The notes under the pieces were generated by a model. That model was not told the DNA's origin and made no database searches. It was given only the letters and a program-made list of their open reading frames with translations. DNA of 40,824 nt from a virus, in IMG/VR virus record IMGVR_UViG_3300046692_000061, positions 1-40,824 of that record; one strand, given 5' to 3'. Below, piece by piece: positions 1 through 5,974 of the stretch. A program made the position numbers and the translations under genes. Positions within the stretch are counted from its first letter, which is position 1; the number at the start of each line of letters is the position of its first letter.

Positions 1-243
1 TCAGGGTCATTCGCACAGTTCGGTCATCACCTCGCCAGACTGAGCCCCTCAATGGCTTTCATCTGGCGCCGGTCGCCTCACAAGCGCAGCGGTTTGTTTC
101 CTTCGGTTTACTGACCTCCCACCGATGGTGCCGGGAGTGACCTAACCGGTGTGGCCGGGTAGTCGTTCATGGCGCTGGTTGTTAAAGAGCGGCGGGTCTC
201 AAGAGGCCCTGTCGCACCGTTGGTTTGTCGCTGCGATGGGTGA
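1..243 (-). other. Leader of the leftward early transcript
   Basis: This stretch lies downstream of the leftward promoter PL at 244-272 and holds no convincing gene. It contains a boxA element at 180-191 and, in the leftward reading direction just after it, a short GC hairpin (CCGG-CCACA-CCGG, about 151-163). A 20-codon minus-strand ORF starts near 170 but has no ribosome binding site, so I do not call it. The layout resembles a lambda nutL leader; that reading is inference. Confidence 0.5.
180..191 (-). promoter_or_regulatory. boxA-type antitermination element
   Basis: On the minus strand these bases read CGCTCTTTAACA, the boxA form known from proteobacterial rRNA leaders and lambdoid nut sites, where NusB/NusE bind the RNA. 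It lies about 50 bases downstream of the predicted PL start, as expected for a nut site. The small hairpin that follows could act as boxB, but its 4-bp stem is weak. No N-like protein was recognised. Confidence 0.6.
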
Positions 244-272
244 ACTATCACGCATCGTGTTTATTTCGTCAA
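244..272 (-). promoter_or_regulatory. Leftward early promoter PL
   Basis: On the minus strand a -35 TTGACG (267-272) and a -10 GATAGT (244-249) are separated by exactly 17 bp. The spacer contains the operator core CACGATGCGTG. The promoter points toward position 1, so it would drive the leftward operon that ends at the integrase if the sequence continues past the window edge. Confidence 0.6.
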
Positions 273-303
273 CACGTAATGTGATTTTATTTGAAATAAA
301 CAC
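249..303. promoter_or_regulatory. Left operator region OL
   Basis: CACGCATCGTGTT (249-261) is the reverse complement of the core of the right operator at 1632-1646. In addition, GTGTTTATTTC (257-267) and GAAATAAACAC (293-303) form a perfect 11-bp inverted repeat with a 25-bp spacer, and the related half-site AACACGTAATGTG lies between them. The cluster overlaps PL, so the CI-like and Cro-like proteins are the likely ligands. Confidence 0.65.
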
Positions 304-317
304 AGATGAAAAAGCTG

Positions 318-347
318 GTGACGTGTTCTGCAAAGGTGGGATATGCT
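318..347 (+). promoter_or_regulatory. Candidate promoter for the DUF1654 gene
   Basis: GTGACG (318-323) and TATGCT (342-347) are spaced 18 bp and match the sigma70 -35 and -10 consensus at 4 of 6 positions each. The predicted start would lie just upstream of the LexA box at 359-374, so LexA bound there would block it. Both hexamers are modest matches. Confidence 0.35.
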
Positions 348-358
348 TTTCGAAACAA

Positions 359-374
359 CTGTATATGCATACAG
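359..374. promoter_or_regulatory. LexA (SOS) box upstream of the DUF1654 gene
   Basis: CTGTATATGCATACAG is a full palindromic gammaproteobacterial SOS box (CTGT-N8-ACAG with AT-rich centre). It ends 17 bases before the start codon at 392, with the ribosome binding site AAGGAG in between. The gene is therefore expected to be repressed by host LexA and induced by DNA damage. Confidence 0.85.
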
Positions 375-391
375 CAATCAAGGAGTAGCTG

Positions 392-706
392 ATGGCAAAG
401 CCCCAGAAACAGCAACGTGAAACCAAGCCCATGACTGGCATGGAACGCTTGGTAATAAGGGTCTCGAACATGGTCAACCATCCCGTCGCGCAGCTGGATA
501 GACGGGTGACGATTCATCGCCTGGACACGGACGGTCAGCGGGAGTGGGACGAGATCCTTGGGGTTCTGTCAGACACAGATGGCATCGACCTGACGATAAA
601 CGACGAGGAAGAATCGATAACCTTGGAGTGGGAAGCGGCCAGTGATGATGATCGGCCGGTCCAGGTTGATGACGTGGAGCTGGCGGAGGCGCCGACACCT
701 TTCTAG
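392..706 (+). CDS. SOS-controlled DUF1654-family protein
   Basis: A 104-residue acidic protein without membrane segment. The core, roughly residues 18-85, has the pattern I recognise from DUF1654 proteins of Pseudomonas and their prophages (GMERL near the start, then HRLDTDG, then a TDGIDLTI stretch). The family has no established function known to me. The start is fixed by AAGGAG about 6 bases upstream. It is convergent with the repressor gene at 756-1574, with a shared terminator between, and has its own LexA box. A role in prophage induction or the SOS response is inference from position only. Confidence 0.75.
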   Translation: MAKPQKQQRETKPMTGMERLVIRVSNMVNHPVAQLDRRVTIHRLDTDGQREWDEILGVLSDTDGIDLTINDEEESITLEWEAASDDDRPVQVDDVELAEAPTPF

Positions 707-719
707 CAGGCACAAAAAA

Positions 720-744
720 GCCCGCTCCAATGGCGGGCCTTTTA
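720..744. terminator. Shared terminator between DUF1654 and repressor genes
   Basis: GCCCGC (720-725) pairs with GCGGGC (733-738) around a 7-base loop. A T-run follows on the plus strand and an A-run precedes it, so the hairpin can terminate both convergent genes. Confidence 0.8.
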
Positions 745-755
745 TTGAGGAGCTA

Positions 756-1574
756 TCAGGCTTTTCGAGCGTTCCAGATCAGTAGAACCTTCGCGTGAAT
801 CGTTACATCGTCAATTCTGGCCTGCTGATCCTTGTGCTTCTCGTTATCCGAGATCAGCCAGAAATGCTCTTCATCTGCCATCTGCAGACGTTTGATGTAC
901 AGCAAGCCATGCCAGGTGACCACGTAGATTCCATCGCCGACAAACTCCGTAACCCCGCGATCTACGATCACTGGATCCTTGTCATTAATGGTGCCCTCCA
1001 TGCTTTGCCCCCATCCAGTAATGACTGCCAAGGCATTCAGCGCCGTGTAGGTCACGCCCTTCTCGCGCAGCACATCCTCACGGACGATCAGGTTTCGCAT
1101 CGTCTCGTTGTAGTCCGGAGGTACCTGGCCGTGCCCCATGGCTGCACGGATGTCGTACTGCGGAATGAGCACCTCATCCGGCTTGACTCGGAGCCCAGAG
1201 AAATCAGCAGAGACCACGTTGCTTGATTGCTCAGAGTTCGCCTCCGCCGCAGCCAACAGTTTCTGCTTTACGTGGATCGGTAGGGATTTCCCGCTTTGGG
1301 CGAGCATCTCGCGAACCATATCAACCGCGCCTGTTGCCACTGACTGAGCTATGACTGGCGTGGCGAGGGGAGTATTCAGAATAATCTCTGACTCGGGCAC
1401 CCCCACTGCAGAAGCAATCGCCGCGAGATCCGCGAGTGTCGGCTCCCGAGTACCTGCCTCGTAATTTCCCACCCTAGATTGCGACTTCCAGCCGCAAGCC
1501 TCGGCCAGTTCAGCCTGTGAGAGGCCGGCCGCTTTTCTCAACCGCTTGATGCGTTGCGCTAAAGATTCGTTCAT
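756..1574 (-). CDS. CI-like repressor (HTH plus S24 peptidase domain)
   Basis: A 272-residue prophage repressor. Residues 8-60 form an HTH_3/XRE DNA-binding domain (LSQAELAEACGW, then NYEAGTREPT). Residues 135-268 form a LexA/S24 peptidase-like dimerisation domain with the Ser191 (GQSMEG) and Lys228 (YIKRL) dyad. In cleavable repressors the scissile bond is usually Ala-Gly or Cys-Gly; here the corresponding hinge reads AAMGHG, giving Met146-Gly147. That may make RecA-stimulated self-cleavage poor (inference). It is divergent from the Cro-like gene across a 100-bp operator region and convergent with the DUF1654 gene. Confidence 0.92.
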   Translation of the reverse strand: MNESLAQRIKRLRKAAGLSQAELAEACGWKSQSRVGNYEAGTREPTLADLAAIASAVGVPESEIILNTPLATPVIAQSVATGAVDMVREMLAQSGKSLPIHVKQKLLAAAEANSEQSSNVVSADFSGLRVKPDEVLIPQYDIRAAMGHGQVPPDYNETMRNLIVREDVLREKGVTYTALNALAVITGWGQSMEGTINDKDPVIVDRGVTEFVGDGIYVVTWHGLLYIKRLQMADEEHFWLISDNEKHKDQQARIDDVTIHAKVLLIWNARKA

Positions 1575-1582
1575 GCGCGGGA

Positions 1583-1600
1583 TTTCATCACGAAATGAAA
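1583..1600. promoter_or_regulatory. Palindrome just upstream of the repressor gene
   Basis: TTTCATCACGAAATGAAA has perfect 6-bp arms (TTTCAT and ATGAAA). It lies 9 bp upstream of the repressor start codon and differs from the AACACG-type operator at 1632. It would fall in the repressor mRNA leader or promoter, so it may bind Cro or another regulator. Confidence 0.45.
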
Positions 1601-1623
1601 TAACCGGCTTTCACTTATTGTGT

Positions 1624-1652
1624 TTGCCTTTAACACGATGCGTGTTTATCCT
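1624..1652 (+). promoter_or_regulatory. Rightward early promoter PR
   Basis: TTGCCT (1624-1629) and TATCCT (1647-1652) are spaced 17 bp, each matching consensus at 4 of 6 positions. As in PL, the operator core fills the spacer. The promoter drives the Cro-like gene at 1678 and the rightward early operon. Confidence 0.55.
1632..1646. promoter_or_regulatory. Right operator OR
   Basis: AACACG-ATG-CGTGTT is a perfect dyad in the PR spacer. Thirteen of its bases recur inverted at 249-261 inside PL. Related GTGTT half-sites lie at 1620-1624 and 1653-1657, suggesting additional weaker sites. Confidence 0.65.
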
Positions 1653-1677
1653 GTGTTCAACTATGGAGGAGCACCAA

Positions 1678-1902
1678 ATGAATCAAGTCCGAATGATCCG
1701 CGAGAGGGCTGGGGTAACTCAGGCCGCGCTACGCCGGGCGCTCGGCTGGAATCAGTCCCGCCTGGCGAACTACGAATCCGGCCTGCGAAGCCCTGGGCTT
1801 AGCGAGGCCCGCCTCATCGTCAAGGCATTGAACGCTCTAGGGGCCAAATGCGGACTCGATGATGCGTTCCCTCCTGAAAAGCAATCCCTTACTGCCGCTT
1901 AA
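1678..1902 (+). CDS. Cro-like HTH regulator
   Basis: A 74-residue single-domain protein. Residues 3-60 are an XRE-type helix-turn-helix (GVTQAALRRALGWNQSRLANYE), related to the N-terminus of the neighbouring repressor. The start is set by GGAGG 7 bases upstream; a longer reading frame back to 1546 would run through PR and is rejected. Position directly downstream of PR, divergent from the repressor, fits the Cro role of shutting down repressor synthesis and early transcription. Assignment rests on fold and position. Confidence 0.82.
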   Translation: MNQVRMIRERAGVTQAALRRALGWNQSRLANYESGLRSPGLSEARLIVKALNALGAKCGLDDAFPPEKQSLTAA

Positions 1903-1933
1903 CCATTTCATCAGCCACAAAGGAAAGATATCG

Positions 1934-2146
1934 ATGGCCTACGACAACCCCGCCCATAAACGCAGTGAGGTTTGCAAGCTCCGCTACAAGCCGGAGGACT
2001 TGCGCTACCTGCGGATGGAGGCAAAGCGCGCCGGCATGCAGCTGGCAACTTATATCCACGACCTCTCACTTCTGGCGCGTCGCCTTGGTGCCGCTGAGCT
2101 GATCCGCGAGATGAACGACCTGAGTGAGCAGGATAAGACGGCCTGA
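1934..2146 (+). CDS. Small basic protein, possible ribbon-helix-helix regulator
   Basis: A 70-residue protein starting at the ATG after AGGAAAGATATCG; an upstream in-frame extension to 1859 overlaps the Cro-like gene and lacks a binding site. The pattern strand (EVCKLRY), helix (PEDLRYLRMEAKRAG), helix (LATYIHDLSLLARRL) resembles ribbon-helix-helix DNA-binding proteins. It sits where CII lies in lambda, but no CII similarity is seen. DNA binding is inference. Confidence 0.65.
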   Translation: MAYDNPAHKRSEVCKLRYKPEDLRYLRMEAKRAGMQLATYIHDLSLLARRLGAAELIREMNDLSEQDKTA

Positions 2147-2164
2147 CGGGCCTTTGGAGGCCCA

Positions 2165-2377
2165 ATGCACGAAATGACATTCGATGCGTTGGAAGAGGGG
2201 GCGAAAGAAGAGGTTCGGCAGTTAAGCGCCGAACTCGGATGGAGCCTTGAGAAAACCGCGCAGGAATACCTGGAGGCGGGAAGGACCTTGGCGCTACAGC
2301 GTCAATTGGAGCAGATGAAGCGATCTTCTCCGGTCATCCACCTTACAGAACACAAAAAGGGCCTCGAACGGGGCTAA
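2165..2377 (+). CDS. Small hypothetical early protein
   Basis: A 70-residue, charged, probably all-helical protein, not recognised. The start has GGAGG 4 bases upstream. It follows the previous gene by 18 bases and is followed by a terminator at 2423, so these small genes form the first PR-proximal unit. Expression beyond it would need read-through or antitermination. Confidence 0.6.
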   Translation: MHEMTFDALEEGAKEEVRQLSAELGWSLEKTAQEYLEAGRTLALQRQLEQMKRSSPVIHLTEHKKGLERG

Positions 2378-2422
2378 TTGTGGAAACAGAAGGGGCTAAC
2401 CCTTTTTTCAAGACGAAAAAAA

Positions 2423-2446
2423 GCCGGGGTAGAGACCCGGCCTTTT
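2423..2446 (+). terminator. Terminator after the first early genes
   Basis: GCCGGG (2423-2428) pairs with CCCGGC (2436-2441), followed by TTTT. It lies inside the longest possible reading frame of the next gene, which is why that gene's start is placed downstream. Its position matches lambda tR1, between Cro-type and replication genes. Confidence 0.75.
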
Positions 2447-2457
2447 CAACACACTTG

Positions 2458-3291
2458 ATGGACGGATCATATATGCAACTTCACGAACAAGGCAATACCC
2501 AGCACCTCGCGCCACGAAACGGGATCAACGATTTCGTGGCGCGCATGAACACCATTGAGCTTTTGGCGCTGGTAAACCAAGCCCGTTCTGAGTTCGGCGA
2601 GAGCGAGGTTAGGCGCAATGTCTTCGTCGCTCGCTGCAAGGACGAGCTAGAAGGGGAGCACTACAAAACTTTTGTAGTGCAAAATTTGAACAATACCGAG
2701 TCGACTGAATTGGAACTGACGAAGGATCAGTGCATGTATGTGCTGATGCGAGAGTCTAAGTCTGTCCGCCGCAAGGTCGTCTCAAAGCTGAATGAGGTCG
2801 ACGCCCGTCAAGCCATCGCACTCCCTTCCTACGCCGAAACGCTGCGCCTGTATGCCGACCAGATCGAGCAAACAGCTGTTCTCCAGATTGCGAATGACCA
2901 ACAGGCCAAGAAGATCGAAAGCCTTGAGCATCTGTTCATGGCCGGCGAAACCCCGAGCCAGTTCGTGAAGCGCCTGAACGGCGTTAACGCACAGAAGATC
3001 AACGCGACCCTCCTAGAGCTGGGCTGGATCTACAACGCCGAGAGCGAACCTGACCGTAGCCCTAAATACCGCACCACCTCCAAGGCTCGCAGCCAGCTCT
3101 TGCTGACGGAACGCCCGCGCAAGATCGACGGCGAGGGCTTCGACAAGCCTCTCATCCGTTATGACCTGCAAATGCTGGAGACCGGTGCTCGCAAGCTGCA
3201 CGACCTCTACCTGGATCTGCGCCTGACCATGAAGAAAACATGGGATCAGCAGTTCTTCTACGCCAAGTTCTCAGAGGAGGCGTCCCAATGA
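2458..3291 (+). CDS. Phage antirepressor / Rha-like regulatory protein
   Basis: A 277-residue cytoplasmic protein. Residues 25-115 resemble the N-terminal part of phage regulatory (Rha/Ant-type) proteins: RRNVFVARCKDEL, then LTKDQCMYVLMRESKSVRRK. A central coiled-coil follows (about 118-158), and the C-terminal half (about 160-270) resembles an antirepressor C-terminal domain (TPSQFVKRLNGVNAQKI). Known relatives modulate repressors or phage development. Alternative start at 2473; neither has a strong binding site. The frame can be read from 2380, but that would cross the terminator. Confidence 0.7.
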   Translation: MDGSYMQLHEQGNTQHLAPRNGINDFVARMNTIELLALVNQARSEFGESEVRRNVFVARCKDELEGEHYKTFVVQNLNNTESTELELTKDQCMYVLMRESKSVRRKVVSKLNEVDARQAIALPSYAETLRLYADQIEQTAVLQIANDQQAKKIESLEHLFMAGETPSQFVKRLNGVNAQKINATLLELGWIYNAESEPDRSPKYRTTSKARSQLLLTERPRKIDGEGFDKPLIRYDLQMLETGARKLHDLYLDLRLTMKKTWDQQFFYAKFSEEASQ

Positions 3292-3566
3292 GTTCGCTAG
3301 AGACCGTCGGCCTGCGCGCCATTGAATACACCAAGGCTCTCAATGCCTTGCGCTCTGCCAAGTATGCCTTGCTGGATCGCATGGCCTTGTTCGACAAGAC
3401 TTACAACGATCACGCCAGGGTGACTCGCGACAACCCTATGTACGAGCAACTTGAAGTGTTCTGCTTCGACCAGTTCAAAGCAAAGGATGTCGCTCGCAGT
3501 GCAGTGAACAACGCGAAAAAGCGCCTCGTCAATGCGGCCCTCAAGCATCAAAGGGAGGTCGCATGA
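3288..3566 (+). CDS. Hypothetical early protein
   Basis: A 92-residue helical, basic protein, not recognised. The start codon overlaps the preceding stop (ATGA), with GAGGAGG upstream, and its own end overlaps the replication gene, so it is translationally coupled on both sides. A longer frame from 3240 is a shadow of the preceding gene. Location directly before the replication initiator suggests an early function. Confidence 0.65.
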   Translation: MSSLETVGLRAIEYTKALNALRSAKYALLDRMALFDKTYNDHARVTRDNPMYEQLEVFCFDQFKAKDVARSAVNNAKKRLVNAALKHQREVA

Positions 3567-4342
3567 TGCATTACTTCAAGCGAAACATCGGTGATTACCA
3601 CAAGAAGGCGGGGCGCCTTTCCATGCTTGAGCACGGGGCGTACACGCTCTTGCTCGATGCGTGCTACGACCGTGAACGCTTCCCCACCATGGATGAGGCG
3701 ATCGACTGGTGCTGGGCCAAAAACAACGAGGAAATCGCAGCTGTTGAGTTTGTTTTGCGCAAATTCTTCGAGGTGGTTGATGGTTTTTACGTGCAGGCCC
3801 GCATTCGGGACGAAGTAGCGGCATACCACGCTACCGCATTGAAAAACAAAGAAATTGCCGAAAAGCGCGAAGCAGACAAGCGCACGAAGCGTGCTTCAAA
3901 CAGCACGAACCGTGCACCACTCGTGCACGAACCGGCACCTAACCAAGAACCATTAACCACTAACCATAAACCATTAGAAGATCAAAAGACTTCGGCGCCA
4001 GCGCCGGCGGCCGACCTGTTCCCGAAGTTCTGGAAGCTCTACCCGAACAAGAAGGGCAAGGCAGCCGCCGAGAAAGCGTGGAAGAAACTCAAGGTCACTG
4101 AAGACCTGCTCGCCCTGATCACCCAAGGTCTCGCCAAGCAGTGCGTCTCGCCGGGCTGGACCAAGGACAACGGCCAGTTCATCCCGCACCCGGCAACCTG
4201 GCTCAATGGCAAGCGCTGGGAGGACGAGGTTCAGGCGCCGAGCAACGTCCATCACCTGCCAACCAGTCGCCACACCGGCTTCGACCAACGCGATTACAAG
4301 GCCGGGCTCACCGCTCGAGGGGATGGCACCTATGACTTCTGA
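3563..4342 (+). CDS. DUF1376/YdaU-type replication initiation protein
   Basis: A 259-residue protein. Residues 3-80 match the DUF1376 (YdaU-like) N-terminus (HYFKRNIGDYHKKAGRLSM, then HGAYTLLLDACYDRE), found in phage replication regions. Residues 100-145 are a low-complexity polar linker whose DNA carries iteron-like repeats. The C-terminal 150-240 region (FPKFWKLYPNKKGKAAAEKAWKK) resembles the replisome-organiser C-domain that contacts a helicase loader. It overlaps the loader gene by 11 bases. Likely role: origin binding, equivalent to lambda O. Start could also be the second ATG at 3566. Confidence 0.8.
   Translation: MMHYFKRNIGDYHKKAGRLSMLEHGAYTLLLDACYDRERFPTMDEAIDWCWAKNNEEIAAVEFVLRKFFEVVDGFYVQARIRDEVAAYHATALKNKEIAEKREADKRTKRASNSTNRAPLVHEPAPNQEPLTTNHKPLEDQKTSAPAPAADLFPKFWKLYPNKKGKAAAEKAWKKLKVTEDLLALITQGLAKQCVSPGWTKDNGQFIPHPATWLNGKRWEDEVQAPSNVHHLPTSRHTGFDQRDYKAGLTARGDGTYDF
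3882..3936 (+). repeat. Three 13-bp iteron-like repeats
   Basis: GCACGAAGCGTGC (3882), GCACGAACCGTGC (3903) and GCACGAACCGGC (3925) begin 21 and 22 bp apart, that is about two helical turns. They lie inside the replication initiator gene, as lambda ori lies inside O. The 22-bp step puts the third copy in another reading frame, so the peptide does not explain the repeat. Confidence 0.65.
3941..3975 (+). repeat. Five tandem 7-bp AACCANN repeats
   Basis: AACCA begins at 3941, 3948, 3955, 3962 and 3969, exactly every 7 bases. Seven is not a multiple of three, so the encoded peptide is not periodic and the repeat must be kept at the DNA level. The array is AT-rich, follows the 13-bp repeats directly, and is a candidate unwinding or initiator-binding element. 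Confidence 0.7.
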
Positions 4343-5150
4343 ATCCCCGAAGGTCGACCTGACCGTGAACGACATCGAGCGTCGTTTCAGTGTGGTTGCC
4401 AAGCAGGCCGCTGAATGCCCAAGCCACGGCGCCTATGCCGCGATCATCCGGAAGAACTCTGATGTCGCCTCCGGTTGCCCCGGCTGCGCCGCTGATGCTC
4501 AGCTGCAGCGCGATCAGGAAGAACAGCGCCTGATGTACGCACGAATCGCCGAAGAGCGCTTGGAGCGCAAGCTGGGGGCTTCCCTCATTCCTCGACGTTT
4601 CATGGGGAAGAACTTCAAGGACTACCGAGCCGAGACCGCCGACCAGAAAGCTAACCTCGCGAAGTGCATCGAGTACGCCGACAACTTCCCGCAGCACATG
4701 GCTGACGGCCGCTGCATCGTGATGACCGGCACGCCCGGAACTGGCAAGACGCATCTGGCCACGGCCATCGCTGGCTTCGTGATCGTGCAACACAAGGCAA
4801 CAGCCGTGTATCGCACCGTCGGCGGGTTGCTGCAGTACATCAAGGGCAGCTACGGCGAGAAGGCGACCTACACCGAGGCTGAAGCATTCGCCAGCCTGGT
4901 CGAACCATCGCTGCTGATCATCGACGAGGTGGGCGCCACCAAGCCCACCGAGTTCGAGCTGGCAACCCTGTTCGCCGTGATCAATGGCCGGTACGAGGAG
5001 CAGTTGCCAACCATCGTCATCTCCAACATCGACGCCAAGGAGCTCGGCACCGTGCTGGGTGATCGCAGTGTGGATCGTCTGCGCGAAGGGCGGGGCATTG
5101 GCCTGGTGTTCGAAGGGGCCTCGGCGCGCATTCCTCGGAGGGCTTCGTGA
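4332..5150 (+). CDS. DnaC-type helicase loader ATPase
   Basis: A 272-residue AAA+ protein. Cys29, His32, Cys49 and Cys52 form a putative N-terminal zinc site; Walker A is GTPGTGKT (133-140); Walker B is LLIIDEVG (194-201); a sensor-1 like VISNID lies near 229. This is the DnaC/IstB-like pattern of proteins that load the replicative helicase. Start chosen at 4332 with GAGGGG about 9 bases upstream; 4323 is also possible. Overlap with the initiator gene indicates coupled expression, an O/P-like pair. Confidence 0.88.
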   Translation: MTSESPKVDLTVNDIERRFSVVAKQAAECPSHGAYAAIIRKNSDVASGCPGCAADAQLQRDQEEQRLMYARIAEERLERKLGASLIPRRFMGKNFKDYRAETADQKANLAKCIEYADNFPQHMADGRCIVMTGTPGTGKTHLATAIAGFVIVQHKATAVYRTVGGLLQYIKGSYGEKATYTEAEAFASLVEPSLLIIDEVGATKPTEFELATLFAVINGRYEEQLPTIVISNIDAKELGTVLGDRSVDRLREGRGIGLVFEGASARIPRRAS

Positions 5151-5344
5151 TGACTGTACGTCTCGCAACCCCAGTGGAGGCGCGTCAAGCCCTCGAACTG
5201 GCAGTCACCATGACGAATCATCGGGTGCGCTATGTGAGCGTTCCAGTTTTGAGTGACGACGATTACGACCAGATGCTCGCCCTGTCGATGTCGCGTCTTG
5301 ACTCACTCATCGATCGCGCAGAGGCAGAGGAGGCCCGCCCATGA
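5150..5344 (+). CDS. Small hypothetical protein
   Basis: A 64-residue protein, not recognised. Its ATG overlaps the loader stop by one base (TGATG), with GGAGGG 7 bases upstream. The C-terminal half is acidic and helical. It is the first of a run of short, overlapping genes up to the NinG gene. Confidence 0.6.
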   Translation: MTVRLATPVEARQALELAVTMTNHRVRYVSVPVLSDDDYDQMLALSMSRLDSLIDRAEAEEARP

Positions 5345-5526
5345 CCCCCAACCAACAAAAGACAATTGATGCCCTCAAGTCTGAGGGCTTCCAGGTCTCC
5401 CGGAACTACCACGACATGACGCTCATGACCAAGGGTGCGGATAACCGCCTTGTGCGCCATGACGGCAGCCAGCGTCGGGCGGCGCAAGGGCCAACCAACG
5501 TTCGTCTGGTCAGGGGGTGCGTATGA
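5341..5526 (+). CDS. Small hypothetical protein
   Basis: A 61-residue soluble basic protein, not recognised; ATGA overlap with the preceding stop and with the next start. The layout of an N-terminal helix (IDALKSEGF) and a probable beta stretch (HDMTLMTKGADNRLVRHDG) is all that can be said. Confidence 0.6.
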   Translation: MTPNQQKTIDALKSEGFQVSRNYHDMTLMTKGADNRLVRHDGSQRRAAQGPTNVRLVRGCV

Positions 5527-5861
5527 AGAAATCGACTCAAGTTTTCACGCGCGTAATGGACGTAGCGATGCTTGCAAGCCTGGTGCTGGGCGGCGCTGAC
5601 GTGAGGACGTTCGCCTTCTGGATGGTCAGCATCATGGTTGCGTTTCTGTTCCTCGGGTGTCTCGGCATGACTCAGGATCTTGCAGAGAAGATCCAAGGCC
5701 GGTCGCTCTACAAGAAGGCATTTGGAATCCTCGTGCATACCTTTTACGTCGCTGCTTTGGTCTATGCCGGCTTCCCAATTCTGGCAGCCATCTATGCGAC
5801 TGCAGCGTCTTTCATTCGGGTGGCTGCGGAATCGAAGCTAACGCCGCGGGTGGCCTCATGA
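5523..5861 (+). CDS. Small multi-pass membrane protein
   Basis: A 112-residue protein with three hydrophobic stretches (about residues 14-48, possibly two passes, and 70-100). It probably lies in the inner membrane. The ATG at 5523 overlaps the preceding stop (ATGA). It is not a recognised holin family member and sits in the early region, so superinfection exclusion or host-takeover roles are conceivable but unproven. Confidence 0.62.
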   Translation: MKKSTQVFTRVMDVAMLASLVLGGADVRTFAFWMVSIMVAFLFLGCLGMTQDLAEKIQGRSLYKKAFGILVHTFYVAALVYAGFPILAAIYATAASFIRVAAESKLTPRVAS

Positions 5862-5974
5862 CCAACCGAATCTGGGTAGTCCTGACCATCATCGTCGTGG
5901 TAGCCGGGTATGGCCTGCACCACAAAGTTCAGCGGGTCACTGCGCCTGCGAATCTGCAGGAGATGTTCCGATGA
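5858..5974 (+). CDS. Very small single-pass membrane protein
   Basis: A 38-residue ORF with ATGA overlaps at both ends. Residues 4-22 (RIWVVLTIIVVVAGYGLHH) form one transmembrane helix with a short C-terminal tail. The tight overlaps with the previous membrane protein gene and the next gene support it being real. Function unknown. Confidence 0.55.
   Translation: MTNRIWVVLTIIVVVAGYGLHHKVQRVTAPANLQEMFR

Noticed and set aside
107-170. 20-codon minus-strand ORF in the PL leader
   Set aside because: No binding site, overlaps the hairpin after boxA, and no similarity; better read as untranslated leader.
149-388. 79-codon plus-strand ORF through the OL/PL region
   Set aside because: It spans the promoter, operators and LexA box and shows no coding signal.
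795-1226. Plus-strand 143-codon ORF opposite the repressor gene
   Set aside because: It lies entirely antisense to a clear CI-type gene, has no ribosome binding site and resembles no protein; GC-rich third positions create such shadows.
2380-2457. Upstream extension of the antirepressor-like gene to a GTG
   Set aside because: It would translate through an intrinsic terminator hairpin at 2423-2446 and lacks a binding site.
4308-5168. 286-codon minus-strand ORF across the helicase loader
   Set aside because: Antisense to a gene with intact Walker motifs; the translated sequence is low-complexity and unlike any family.
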